Source: Diabrotica undecimpunctata (taxonomy: Eukaryota; Arthropoda; Insecta; Coleoptera; Chrysomelidae). Taken from it: a stretch of DNA of 64,000 nt. The stretch covers positions 14,982,136 through 15,046,135 of the forward strand of contig NC_092813.1 of the NCBI RefSeq assembly GCF_040954645.1. The letters run 5' to 3'. The translations under genes were made by a program, and so were the position numbers. Numbering within the stretch: position 1 is the stretch's first letter; the number at the start of each line of letters is the position of its first letter. Shown piece after piece: positions 32,240 through 44,359 of the stretch. The notes beneath the pieces were generated by a model. It was not told where the DNA came from. It made no database searches and saw nothing but the letters and a program-made list of their open reading frames with translations.

Positions 32240-34530
32240 ACAGTTATTTGATGTTTTTTGAGTCGATTATTTGAAGCTTTATTTATAAACTTTAATATTT
32301 TATTAAACTTATTATTAAAAAAACAGTTTGCAAAAGTGCTTTTTAGCTTCTAAACATTTATACTACTTTTGATATTTTTCATGTCATACGGCTGTACGTA
32401 GGTCTAATGAGAAGCTGGTGTAAAAGCACAATTAAAAAAAAAAAAACAGAACTTTCCATAACCAATAACAAGAAACAAGCTAAGATATTGCAGCGGACAG
32501 ATCTCCCTTGCATTTTTCTGTGGCGATATTTTACGAGTACCATTATTTTAATGTTTTAAAACTAATTTACTTCTTCACTGTGTATGTCATTTATAAATCG
32601 AATTATAAAATTTAGATATTCTTTTACAATGTGTTCAATTTTCAGCTCTTAATGTTAATAAACAATGAAAATATTTGCAATTTCTTAAACAAGAAAAAAA
32701 TGCTATTTGATTTCCTCTGGGCCATAGAAGGTTTTGGTTTTTTTTAATGTTTTTTTTCTTAGCTTTATATTGAGCCTACAAAAAAGTATATGACATAAAA
32801 AAGTCAAAGTTATTAGAAATTTTTTATGCTAAAAATTTGTTATTCTTCAAACTGATTTTTAAAAACATTGATATTGATGATAACAATCTAATATAATCTT
32901 GATGTTTTTTTTAATAATTTAAAACGAAGCCATAAAAAATCAATTGCTATTTACAAAATATCCCTAGAGTGACTGTTTGGACAGTTGTTTAAATAATCGG
33001 TCTCCTGGATAAACAAATTGAATAACTCATAAACTGTATGGTCGTTCTGTATGACATTTAGCACACTTTAAAAACTCATTAACTGCCATAATTTTAAATA
33101 GTTGTATTACATATCGTTATGCAAAAAGAAAGTTATTAACATTTATAAATTATACTTTAAAAATAAGGGTTTTTAAATTATCTCGGTCAATTCTTTATGT
33201 ATTTTAATTATAAAAATCTCAATATTAGAGAACATTTTATGATCTATAACTTTTATTTTAACCATATATCTCTAACCTGTATAAGAAACGTTTTATGCGC
33301 ATAAACTTTTTTCACTTTTTACGATTGTTTAATAAAAAAGCAAAACAAAATTAGCTGAAGTCTTTAGATCATCAGCTACCCCTCATATACCTTTTAGAGA
33401 CTTTAAATATCTGTTTAAGATTTTTTCAGCTTTTTTAGAGTTGTAGATCATAAAAAGTTATGTAACTTTTGAGAGTATCCAAATTAAAATACATGAAACT
33501 ATTAATCGAAATAGTTACAAAAAAACCTTATTTTTCCAGTTATTTATAATTTAAAATAACTCTTTTTTGCCCAAAGACATGTAACATAGCTCGTTGAAAT
33601 TATGGAAATTAATAAGTTATTAAAATACGCTAAATATCAATCAGAGCAAATAGTTTATAGGTTATTTAATCTGTTTATAAACATTTATATTAACTTTGAT
33701 ATCGTTTATGCCACAAACTTATATAGAGGCTTAATTAAAAACTGATGAAAAACACACTTAAAAAAAAAAGAATCTTCTATGACCATTACGTGCCAAGAGA
33801 GCATTTTATATTTAAAACCAAAGCATTTTATTCTTAAAATCATACTTTCATTGTCTATTAACAGTAAGAGCTGAAAATTGAAAGGATTCTAAATAAAGAT
33901 CTGAATTGTGCGATCCAACTTACAGGTGGCATATGCCGTAAAGAAGTACAAATTTATAACCCGTTAAAATGATGGTATTCGTAAAATACCGCTTCGGAAA
34001 AGTAGAATGGAGAACCATCTGAGCTCCGTTTTTTTTTTTACATTTAAACTTTTTTAAAATGAATCGCGCTTGCAAAATTTGCAATATCTTGGCTTCTGTG
34101 GCACGTAAAACATAAATTTTTTTTTAACTGGGGTAGCTCAACAAAAAGTTGTTGAAATAATCGCTTTCCATGATAAACAAATCGTCACTATTTTTATTAG
34201 TTACATTATATACCATTATGCAAAAACAAAGTTATTAAAATTTATAAAGTTCTGCAAAATCAAGGGTTTTTTGCAACTATTTTGGTGAATTCTTTATATA
34301 TTTTAATTTAAAAACTCACAAATAGAAGAACTTTTTGAGATCTACAATTTTTATTTTAACTATTTTTCTCTAACTGGATAAAAAACGTTTTATAGGCAAA
34401 ATAATGACCTCTCACTTTTTAAAAAAACAAAAACAAACCAAAATCACCTGTATGTCTTCACAGATTTATTGTTAACTAACCCTCATAAATCTTTTAGAAG
34501 ATTTTTACGTGAAATCAATCATTTTTTCCC
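32240..34530. repeat. Complex non-coding repeat with direct and inverted arms
   Basis: No coding frame is recognisable. Blocks recur in direct orientation with divergence: about 32295-32460 with 33660-33790, about 32970-33060 with 34140-34200, and about 33230-33420 with 34330-34520. In addition 32500-32680 is an imperfect inverted copy of about 33840-34020 (shared TTCAATTTTCAGCTCTTA and a TATTTTACGARTACCAT word). It probably consists of two rearranged copies of a large non-autonomous element with inverted arms; the family is unknown to me. Confidence 0.6.
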
Positions 34531-34949
34531 AGATGGACTGGTGTACAAATTAGTTCTCCGATAAAGATGAACTTATTTCTACTTTTCAATACTTTCAATT
34601 CAATACAAACTAAAAATAGCTAAAGAAATACATATTTAAATATCTAATAGACGATTCGACTCTGAACATAGTAGCTAATACGTGTTTTAAATCGAGCTCT
34701 CATAATTAATTTAAAAACTAGTGAAATACTAAAAATATTTTCGTTAATTAGTGATCCAGCAGTGAAATAACAAAAATAAACACAACAGAGATAGTAAGTT
34801 ACTTTAAACATAACAGTTTTTACTATTATCAAATATTATTTTGGATAACCTACAAAATCTAGGACAGGTATTTATACCAAACCTGTTCCACTACAGACTA
34901 AGAAGGTTGTTTGCCAGGACCGTACTCCAGTTACAAATGATAATTAAAA
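34531..34949 (+). other. Presumed 5' UTR and flank of LINE A
   Basis: AT-rich sequence before ORF1. The last ~90 bp (CAGGACCGTACTCCAG and nearby) resemble the CAGGACCGTC segment upstream of ORF1 in the minus-strand copy near 57410, so at least this part is 5' UTR. The true 5' edge is not visible. Confidence 0.45.
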
Positions 34950-36334
34950 ATGGATAGTTCTATTCAATCTGAAATTCCTACAACTAACAATACACCAAAC
35001 AGCTCCTCATCATATCAATTTAATGGATCACCTACATATTCTTCCGTAACCAATCAAACACCACAATCCAATATATTTCCATCAAGAAAACAAGCAATTA
35101 TTTTTGATTCAATTGAAAATACCAAACTAGATGATTACTTGTCCGCTTTGAGTCATCTGATACAACCAACCCAGATATCCTTCTGTTCAAAATTATCAAA
35201 TAATAGAGTATGTATTTATTTAGCAAACGAAAAACTAGTTGAGGATTTCATAAACAGAAATGAAAAAATTCAAATAAACCATCAACTCTTACAAGCTCGT
35301 AGACTAATTAGCCCTAGTCAGCGATTAGTATTGTCCAATGTCTGTCCCTCAATCCCACACTCAGTCCTTTTATCCGCATTAAAATCACATGGATTAAATC
35401 TTCTGTCACCTATAACATTCCTAAGAATAGGCACATCAACACCACAATTCCAACATATTTTGAGTTTCAGACGCCAAACATACATATCTCCACTAAATAA
35501 CCAGCCCTTACCTGATTCTTTTCTTATCACATATGAGGAAACGACATACAGAATTTTCCTTTCATTAGATAACCAAGCTTATCAAACATGTAAACAAACC
35601 AACCACTTAACAAAAAATTGTCCAATGTCTACTGCGATTACAACAGATAATTCAACATCAAATAATCCAGTTCCAAATATAAACCCAATTGAAAATACAA
35701 CTAATCTATCAACTCAAAAAACCCAGACAAACACTAAACAACAACAATCAAAAGAAGAAAGCACACAACAAGAAACCCAACCACAATATATAACCAACAA
35801 GAAAAACCACACATGCAGCTAACCAAAGAAGATTCAGAAACAACAAACTACCCAAAAATAGATATAGAAAATAAGGCAACGCATATAAACACAGGGAAAG
35901 CACAAAACAAACGCACAATCTCCCAAGTCTCTCCACCAGCTAGTACATCTACAGAGGAACCTACTTTTATTACACCAAAAAATAAAGAGAAGAAAGTAAA
36001 ATCAGATCAAAATGTCAAACCACAAAAAACACTAGAAGAAATGCTAAGATACTGTAAACCTTTATTTGAGAACCCAAATTCCAACTACCCTATAACTTAC
36101 GAACAGTTATTAGACTTTTTCGAAAACTGTGAGAACTCACCAGACCCGTTAAGTGTCACCAAAATGTATACAGAAGAAACAGCAGAGGTCACAGATCTAT
36201 TAACTAATATATACCCTTACCTAAAGGACCGAAAAATTAAAGTCAAATGCACTCGAATAAAAAATAAAATATTAAAGCAAATCAACTTAGACCTTCAAAC
36301 AGACTTAGAAAGTGACGCATCAATAGAAAATTAA
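34950..36334 (+). pseudogene. LINE A ORF1, one frameshift
   Basis: Two frames, 34950-35822 and 35813-36334, overlap by 10 bases and together form an ORF1. The N-terminal part has a conserved block (RKQAIIFDSIENTKLDDYL…SFCSKLSNNRVCIYLANEKL) followed by a helical segment and one zinc-knuckle-like motif. In that motif the first Cys is replaced by Tyr (YQTCKQTNHLTKNC). A long Thr/Asn/Gln-rich linker leads to a basic C-terminal domain (EVTDLLTNIYPYL…TRIKNKIL). Copies B and C break at a different place and in the other direction, so the shift is a mutation, not programmed recoding. Confidence 0.8.
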
Positions 36335-36340
36335 TAACAC

Positions 36341-39300
36341 ATCATTTTCAACTCTCTAATTCAATGGAACATAAATGGGTATTACACTCATTTAGAAATG
36401 TTAAAATTACTAATTTCAAAACATAAACCTAGTCTGATATGTTTACAAGAAACCCACTTCAAAAACAACAAAGCTCATGACTTGAAGAATTTCAATTGTT
36501 TTTTTAGAAATCGAGAAATTTCGAAAATTGCAAGCGGAGGGGTAGCAATCTACATAAAAGATAGCTTTGACGCTAAACTGATAAAACTCACAACAACTAT
36601 TGAAGCAATTGGAATGAGAGTCACAGACACAATTTCTTTTTCAATTTGCAATATTTACATTCCCCCCAATAAGGAACCCGATTCAAAAGAAATTTCAAAC
36701 TTATTAAATCAACTACCTGCTCCAAGGATAATAATTGGAGATTTCAATGCACCTAATCCGTTATGGGGTTCAGCAAAACTAACATCTCTAGGTCGAAAAA
36801 TAGAAAAAATAATAGAAGAAGTCAACCTAAATATTCTTAACGACGGACAACATACGCGCTTTGACACAAGAACAGGTGAAGGCTCTTGTATAGATCTATG
36901 TATTTGCGAACCATCAATTACACATACTCTTACGTGGGATGTGTTACCAGATCTATATGATAGTGATCACTACCCTATCATAATAAGCAATGAACTACAA
37001 TCAACTACCCCGCAACAACTAAAATGGAATTTAAAAGGCGCAAATTGGACAGAATTTCAAAATTACGTTGAAAACAACCTGCAAAACCTAAATGACAATG
37101 TAGATATAGACAAAACAATATACTCTCTGACAAACGTAATCACAGAATCATCAAAAAAGTACGTTGGAATAATTAAGTACGATCACAAACATCAGTCGGT
37201 ACCTTGGTGGAATCATGACTGCAAAGAAGCATTAAAACAATCGAAACAAGCTTTTAATAAATTCAAACGACAAAAAACTCAAGAAAATTCTATAGAATTC
37301 AAAAAATTAAGGGCAGTCGCTAGGTATACCATTAAAAAAGCCAAACGTGACTCTTGGAGAGAATATGTCACCATAATACATAGTTCAACTCCTATAACAG
37401 CTATATGGAAAAAAGTCAACAAAATGTCTTGTTCCAAACCCTATAAATCAATAAACTTTTTAACTCAAAATAACACTATTTATAAAAGCCCAGAAGAAAT
37501 ATCCAATATACTAGCATCTACTTATGAATATAACTCAAGTAACTTAAATTATACTTCCAATTTCTTAAAAATCAAAATAAAAGAAGAAAAAAATCCTATA
37601 GAATATTACGATCAAAACAATAACGATCTCAATATACAAATAACAAAGGAAGAATTAGAAAATGTATTTCAGAATTGTAAGAACACTTGTCCTGGACCCG
37701 ACAATATACCGTTTATATTTCTTAAAAATTTAGGCCCTCAATCTAAAGAACACCTACTCAAAATCTACAATATAATCTTATCCAGAAACGTATTTCCTAA
37801 ATCATGGAAAAATTCAATCATAATACCTATTCAAAAACCAACTAAACCAAAATCAGATCCACAAACATATCGACCGATATCACTCACATGTAGCATAGGT
37901 AAAATATTAGAAAAGATAATAAACAATAGGCTTATGTGGTATTTAGAAGCAAACAAATTAATTATTCCAGAACAATGTGGTTTCCGAAAACATCGCTCAA
38001 CTTTAGACAATCTCGTTGACTTAGAATCAGAAATCCACGAAGCATTTGCAATAAAACAGCATTGTGTTGGAATATTTTTTGATATAAGCAAAGCATATGA
38101 TACAGTTTGGAAATATTCAATCATTAAAACACTCAGCAGCTGGTTAATATGGGGTAACATATTAAAATACATTTCAAATTTTCTTGAAAACAGACAATTT
38201 CAAGTTCGAGTTGACGGAACATATTCTCAAACAAAAATTCAACAAAATGGTATACCACAAGGATCAAATTTAAGCACAACTTTATTCTTAGTAGCAATAA
38301 ATTCGATATTAACACAAATTGAAAACCCCGTCAAAGCTAGATTATACGCTGACGACCTAGTTATTTTCTGTAGAGGAAAAAACATAGCAACGATTCACAA
38401 TCACATTCAAAAAGCGTTAACACACATTGAGAAATGGTCAGCTACAAGTGGACTTCAGTTTAACACTACAAAAACGAAAGCAATCTGTTTCTCAAAGAGA
38501 AATCAAATCCAAACAGAAGAATTATATCTACACGAACAAAAACTAGATTATGTAGAAGAAATCCGATTCTTGGGTATGACGTTTGATAAAAAATTAACTT
38601 GGAAGACACATATTCAACAGCTGAAAAAATCCTGTCTACCTAGTATAAATTTACTACGATCCCTTGCCTTTAAAAACTGGGGTGCCGATTATTCAAGTTT
38701 AATACTTATTTACAAATCCATAATTCGATCAAAACTTGACTATGGAGCCATCGTCTACAACTCCTCCAAAAAAACACATTTGAAGTCACTGGATATTATC
38801 CAAAATAGATGTCTACGTATTTCTTTAGGTGCTCACTACACAAGTCCCATTCAAAGTCTTTATTGGGAAAGTGGAGAACTTCCTCTTTCTTTTAGAAGAC
38901 AATATCTAAGCCTAACATATGCAGCGACAGTGTCATCAAACCGAAATAATCCAGTACTGCATAACGTTTTTGCTGATCGATTTACAAATAAATTCCAACA
39001 AAGACATCAAATTGATCATCCTTTTTACTTTCGTATAAAATCATACTTATCCAAATTAAATTTTCAATTTCCAAAAACCTATGATACCTCTTCAATCCAC
39101 AACCCAGCACCATGGACAATATCTATTCCTGATATCGACATCAGTCTAACAAGCCTAAGAAAATCAGAGATATCATCAACCGTCATTAAACAAAAGTTTT
39201 ATACACTATTAAACAGATATGGCAATACTTACAACGTATACACCGATGCGTCAAAAAATGAAGACAGAGTTGGAACAGCAATTTATTCGGAAGACTCCTC

Positions 39301-40033
39301 AGTTAGTTTCAAATTGCCATCAATTACAACCATCTTTTCGGCTGAATTATTTGCAATCCTAAAAGCACTATTGTTAATACAAAACAAAAACAAAGAAAGA
39401 TATATAATAATCACAGATTCTTTAAGTTCATTATCCTCACTGACTCAATTGTACTGTGACAACCCCCTTCTACTTCTTATTAAAAAAGAACTTAAAAACA
39501 TTGCAAATAAGAACATCCAAGTTCACTTTTTATGGGTGCCTTCTCATATAGGAATTGAAGGTAACGAAGTTGTAGATAAACTGGCTAAGAACGCACCAAC
39601 TAACCCGATGTCCGAAGAAAGTAATATATTGGTACAAAACGATTTAAAACCATACCTAAAACAAAAAATAATTCAAAAATGGCAAGAAACTTGGAACAAC
39701 ACTCCATCAAGGCTATACGAAGTCAACAAACATTCACATCTTTGGAAACCAAAAATAAAAGACAGGAGAGAGCAAGTGATACTTACCCGTCTCCGTATCG
39801 GCCATACACGACTTACTCATGACTATTTATTACAGCGCAAAAATAAACCAGTGTGTGAAGTGTGCAACAGTGTTCTAACGGTTAAACATTTTTTAATACA
39901 GTGTCCCAAATATAATAGTGAACGACTCAAATATAACATACCCAACTCCCTAAGAGATGCCCTAGAAGAAAATACAGACACCCGAAAAATATTTTCCTAT
40001 CTTAAAGACTGCCAACTCCTTCAAAAGATCTAA
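36341..40033 (+). CDS. LINE A ORF2: endonuclease, RT, RNase H (nearly intact)
   Basis: The frame is open for 1231 codons after a stop at 36335-36337; the first ATG is only at 36398. AP-type endonuclease: LIQWNING (before that ATG), LICLQETHF, IIGDFNAPNPLWGS, SCIDLC and YDSDHYPI. RT: CPGPDNIPFIFLKNL, YRPISLTCSIGKILEKII, FFDISKAYDTVW, NGIPQGSNLSTTLFL, the box LYADD near 38345 and FLGMTFDKKLTW. RNase H: YTDASKNEDRVGTAIY near 39240, FSAELFAILKAL, IITDSLSSL and FLWVPSHIGIEGNE. A C-terminal C-x2-C…H…C (CEVCNSVLTVKHFLIQC) ends it. Family-A copies B and C have an ATG where this copy has ATC (36341-36343), so the normal start codon is lost although the rest is intact. RNase H plus this domain order fits the I-like side of the LINE tree. 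Confidence 0.9.
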   Translation: MIFNSLIQWNINGYYTHLEMLKLLISKHKPSLICLQETHFKNNKAHDLKNFNCFFRNREISKIASGGVAIYIKDSFDAKLIKLTTTIEAIGMRVTDTISFSICNIYIPPNKEPDSKEISNLLNQLPAPRIIIGDFNAPNPLWGSAKLTSLGRKIEKIIEEVNLNILNDGQHTRFDTRTGEGSCIDLCICEPSITHTLTWDVLPDLYDSDHYPIIISNELQSTTPQQLKWNLKGANWTEFQNYVENNLQNLNDNVDIDKTIYSLTNVITESSKKYVGIIKYDHKHQSVPWWNHDCKEALKQSKQAFNKFKRQKTQENSIEFKKLRAVARYTIKKAKRDSWREYVTIIHSSTPITAIWKKVNKMSCSKPYKSINFLTQNNTIYKSPEEISNILASTYEYNSSNLNYTSNFLKIKIKEEKNPIEYYDQNNNDLNIQITKEELENVFQNCKNTCPGPDNIPFIFLKNLGPQSKEHLLKIYNIILSRNVFPKSWKNSIIIPIQKPTKPKSDPQTYRPISLTCSIGKILEKIINNRLMWYLEANKLIIPEQCGFRKHRSTLDNLVDLESEIHEAFAIKQHCVGIFFDISKAYDTVWKYSIIKTLSSWLIWGNILKYISNFLENRQFQVRVDGTYSQTKIQQNGIPQGSNLSTTLFLVAINSILTQIENPVKARLYADDLVIFCRGKNIATIHNHIQKALTHIEKWSATSGLQFNTTKTKAICFSKRNQIQTEELYLHEQKLDYVEEIRFLGMTFDKKLTWKTHIQQLKKSCLPSINLLRSLAFKNWGADYSSLILIYKSIIRSKLDYGAIVYNSSKKTHLKSLDIIQNRCLRISLGAHYTSPIQSLYWESGELPLSFRRQYLSLTYAATVSSNRNNPVLHNVFADRFTNKFQQRHQIDHPFYFRIKSYLSKLNFQFPKTYDTSSIHNPAPWTISIPDIDISLTSLRKSEISSTVIKQKFYTLLNRYGNTYNVYTDASKNEDRVGTAIYSEDSSVSFKLPSITTIFSAELFAILKALLLIQNKNKERYIIITDSLSSLSSLTQLYCDNPLLLLIKKELKNIANKNIQVHFLWVPSHIGIEGNEVVDKLAKNAPTNPMSEESNILVQNDLKPYLKQKIIQKWQETWNNTPSRLYEVNKHSHLWKPKIKDRREQVILTRLRIGHTRLTHDYLLQRKNKPVCEVCNSVLTVKHFLIQCPKYNSERLKYNIPNSLRDALEENTDTRKIFSYLKDCQLLQKI

Positions 40034-40178
40034 AACGAACATTGTAACACAAAGATATTATTATTATTATTATTGTAAACTAATGTATATTTTACTTATT
40101 GTATCTATATTGTAATAATCTAAATACGCTAATGACCCTGCGTGGTTGATGCGTTAATAAAATAAAAAAAAAAAATAT
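40034..40178 (+). other. LINE A 3' UTR and A-rich tail
   Basis: It contains an (ATT)n run at about 40060-40077, then the motif CCCTGCGTGGTTGATGCG close to the end, and an A-rich tail. The same CCCTGC…GTTGATG motif occurs near the end of the tail fragment at 57430-57660 and, in part, at the B/C junction. Confidence 0.75.
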
Positions 40179-40189
40179 CTAATACTTTG

Positions 40190-41480
40190 TTTATGTTTAT
40201 TAACTTGATATTTATTCACTAATTTGTTTTTCCGAAATTTATGATATCATAATTATATTACTAACGAGAACGTAAAATTCAAATTAATGCATCTCGAATA
40301 TGACGCATTCACCCTGGCGATAATAAAAAATGAATGAAAAAAAATAAACATTTTTTTAAGTTAATTACGTAACGGAAACGGTGTAAAATAAAAGAATATA
40401 AAAAAAGTTTCTATTTACTTACCAGAGTGTAATATCCATGTTTGACAAGCCGAAGGATTTTTTGTCGGAAATCTGAACATTCTTAATCCATGAATTTTGT
40501 ATGGTGATAAACCACATTTGTAATAACAACAAATATTTCTAACCATCTAATTATAACTTTGTGTTTTGAAAAGGAGTTTTTAAAAATTATTTTATTTACT
40601 TTTTGAAAATACAAGTTTACAAAAATTAACAAACAAAAGTTATGAAGCAAAAACTATGAAGCAAAAGTTAAGTAGCAAAAGTTATATTAATTGAAATGTT
40701 CCTCTATTTATAATATTGTATTGCGTAGTTTCTATTGTCCTACAATGTGCAGATTCTGTGGAATCCAGTGGCGTAACTATCTGTAAAAAATCATTTATTT
40801 ATTATGGAAGTAACATTATTTTAATTTAAAATCACTTTTTTCAAATATTATCGAATGTATGTATTATCCGGTAAAATTTATTTCTAAATACCTAATTTGT
40901 TCATTTCTCATACAAATGTTTTTTGTTTTAAACACATAGAATTAAAATGTTTTACTTACCTCGGACCAAATTTTTGTAATACAATTCCAAATAAAATAAG
41001 ATAATTAAATTCTTTAAACATATTTAGATATAGGCAGATTTAGAAGCCACAGCACGTTTATGTACAATTTTAGTTGACACGATATTTACTAGTTCTATTT
41101 TAAATGAATAATGTGATTCATGGTCTGTCTTTTGTAACATTTTTATTTGTAAGTAAACCTGTTGCTACTATGTCAGTGAAATATTGCAACGCTGTTGAAT
41201 TTAATTCAGGGGATCAAAAATGGACGTTTAGTTTAGTACTTTTTCACATAGCACCATCTAGTATAACGTATATCAAACAAACAATGGTATATTAAAATCT
41301 ATTGAGACAGAAAGAGTGGTGACATCTCGTGACTGTCTCAATTAGAATCAAACAAATTTATACATTGCGTTGGCTAACTAGTCCCATTTAAACAATGGTA
41401 TTAGCATTCTACTATATATCGTGGCTGAATGGATCAATAATCCAAAGCCATTAAAAAAAAACAAAAAAATAACAGATAAT
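40190..41480. other. AT-rich gap without recognised features
   Basis: I see only short AT-biased frames, for example 41104-41295, without family motifs. No element ends could be placed. Confidence 0.5.
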
Positions 41481-43790
41481 GGTGTTATTTGATTAAAAAA
41501 TTCTTCCTCTTATGTACTGTCAAAGCATTTTGTGTTCGATATTGGTTTTCTGTTTATTTTCCTGGCTTGATTCCATAAAGTTGATGATGGAGTATTTTTA
41601 TTTAGGGCGGAAACAAAATTTTTCCAACTTTGTTTGGCTATTGCTTTTAGTTTTTTCTTACCGTTTGCTATGGTCTCTTGGCATTTCAAGTAATTTTTAA
41701 AATTCGAATTATGTTTGTACATTGAAAGGGATTCTTGCCTCTTACTGATGACTCTGTCGCCGTCTTTATTCCACCAAGGGGGAGGGTTTCAAATTTTGTT
41801 TTTAAAAGGTTTATACTGTGGAATTAAAATTTCTGCTGCCTGGTTGATCCCATCTTTCAAGAAACTGTATTTTTTTGATATATTTTCCATTTGGTACTGC
41901 TTATCAAAAAATTGTTCAACAGAAGATGCATATAAATACCAATTGGTCTTTTTTTATTCCACTTGCTTGCAGGATTAATCTTTTCAATTTTATTCTTGCA
42001 ATTCATTTCCATGTTGATGATAAAATGGTTTGAGCCTAAAGTATCTGGATAGACGGACCAGATTATTTTACTAGTTAGTTCAGGCGAGGCGAAAGTTACA
42101 TCGATGGCTGAAATATTTTGATCAGGTCAGGTAAGAATAGTTGGTTGGCTGTTATTCATTACTATATAACCCAAATCATCTGCAGCTATTATAAGTTGTT
42201 TTTCAACTACGTCTTCTAAATTCGATCCCCAAATTGTATGATGAGCGTTGAAGTCTCCACCTAAAATTGCTTGTTTACTTACTTCCGAGAAAATATTCGT
42301 CCAATCAGATACTGTGCTTTTACTTTTAGGCGATCTGTATATAGATAATATGCTTAATTTACTTTTTTCGTATTTAATCTTTGTACCACAAACTTGAATA
42401 TCTTTATTAAAATTACAATTTAACTTTAATTCGCTAAAAGAAATTGAATTATAAATTAATATGGCAACGCCGCCAAAACCGTCGTGCCTGTCATTCCTGA
42501 TAAGATTGTAACCATTAAATCTATATTGCAATTTTTTTTTAAACCATGTTTCACTGGGAAGAAGAATGTCTATTTTTTCTTTGTTTAAATAATTCGTTAA
42601 GCTGCCTTTATTGGCAACCGCAATAGCGTTCCACTGACTTATTTTAAAAAAATGTTTATAAGACATTAAAATTACTATTATCTATTGTATGAAATACCTG
42701 TTCTAAACCTGAAATTATTGTTTTATCGTCTATCGTTTTAATGTCGTCCAATGTATGAATGTTACTTAAAAGCTTGATTATAAAAGTTGACACACATTTA
42801 GCTAATTCATTTTTGTTATCAGTTTTTCTTTAGTTTGGTTTGTATGGGTTAGGAGGTAAGGGTTGTGAGGGTCCAAATGTGAACCGAAATATTGGTTGCT
42901 GTACTGTTGATTGAATAGGAGAGGATTTGGCTTTTCTTTTCTTTCCTGTAGGAAGATTTTCGCTGTCAAAATTAGTTTGACGGTGTGTTGGAATTTGAGT
43001 TTGTCTTATACTCATATTTGAGCGAATTATAGAAATATTTTTATTATTTACAGGGAGTGTGGAAAATTCTTTATCATAATTTGAAAGAACAGAAAAAGGA
43101 TTGTGACTAATTTGGCCGAAGAATAAATTTTCGCAGTATAATTTTGTTTCTAAAAAGGTAGTTTGATGCTCTATCCTAATGGTCTTAATTTTTTTCTGCT
43201 TTTCATAAAAACGGCAGTTTTTAGATATTGTTACATGGTCAGTATTGTTACAGTGTATGTAAAACTTGGTGGTAAATATTGTACAACTCTACCAACAAAT
43301 TGCTAAATGGGAAATTAAACTCGATTAAAGGCTACGAAACTGGGAAGAATATTTCCCTTAAAAGTAATAACTACAGTTTTCTGATTTATCTACTCTGTTG
43401 TTGATTCTTTTTGACTCTTACACTTTGTTCTATACATACTTAAAACTTTAGACGTACATTCAATATTCTCCATTAAATAATTAACATCGTACCGAGTCTC
43501 TACGTCCCTAACTAACCCTATCACTTCCAACAAGTGATTTGGTATATATGCTCTTAAATTATGTTCTTTTAATGACTTATTATTAACTAATTCATTAGCA
43601 TCTAAACGAGAATTTACTAGAATCTTTACTCGATTCCGACCAATACTCTTAATTTCTTTTATATTACTAAGTTTTAATATCTTAAACAGTATATGTCCTA
43701 CATCAATTACCAATGCACTGTTCTCACTTATCACATCCATATCTATTTCTTTCGTCGAAGAGGACATCTTTAGATTTTTATCAATCAATC
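41480..43790 (-). pseudogene. LINE family E, ORF1 and endonuclease, 3'-truncated
   Basis: Minus strand. ORF1 starts near 43788 (MIDKNLKMSSS…) with the block EIKSIGRNRVKILVNSRLDANELVNN…LRAYIPNHLLEVIGLVRDVETRYD. It ends after PTGKKRKAKSSP and an FRFTFGPSQPLPPNPY tail near 42840; the zinc-knuckle region between is ruined. ORF2 starts at 42666: SYKHFFKISQWNAIAVANKGS, LLPSETWF, ILGGDFNAHHTIWGS, then in other frames AIDVTFASPEL and GSNHFII. Weak linker pieces reach about 41510 (SWKNFVSALNKNTPSSTLWNQ). RT and RNase H are absent. The endonuclease frame 42666-42127 is uninterrupted for 179 codons, so this copy decayed more slowly or is younger than 16850-19390. Confidence 0.8.
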
Positions 43791-43831
43791 AAGGTTTAGT
43801 ATTGGGTCCTCTAATTTTCCTTATATTTATA

Positions 43832-44062
43832 AATTCTAATTGTAACTTTAACATCATAACATAAAAGATTCAATAATGTAACCTAAATTCAAATTAATAA
43901 CATTTACCGGGTTTTTACCCACATATTTAGTAACTTCAAACATGTACACCTAGACACACTGATGATGGAATATGGATTACAAAAACGTTTTGTGATGTAG
44001 CCCGATAGGGTGTTTTAATTATATTCCTTTTATGAAGAATTTTTAAATAATTTTTTTTGGTA
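43832..44062 (+). repeat. Dispersed ~230-bp repeat, copy 2
   Basis: Diverged copy of 30076-30308 in the same orientation. It abuts the 5' end of the family-E LINE on one side. Confidence 0.7.
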
Positions 44063-44359
44063 TTTAAATTTTATAATAATAATTATTATTATTAAATTTT
44101 TAAAAAGAGTCTAATACCTACGCCACTGTTCAGAGTAATAATTCAACTTTCGCTTATAATATTGTTGCCATTTTTTGGCGTCTTACTCTAGCGTAGGAGA
44201 TTTATTAGTACAATTCCTTGCCAACAGGTAGATAAAATATACTAAAATACCCTGGTAAATACAAATTTTATTGGTTTTTCCACGAAGATAATGAAGCAAC
44301 AAAAATTCTAGTTAGTAAAAACAACAATCTAAAATATATTATAGTACTAACTCAGTAAA

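Noticed and set aside
35813..35822. Programmed frameshift in LINE ORF1
   Set aside because: Copy A shifts by -1 near 35815, while copies B and C shift by +1 at a later place. The break is neither at the same site nor in the same direction, so independent indels explain it.
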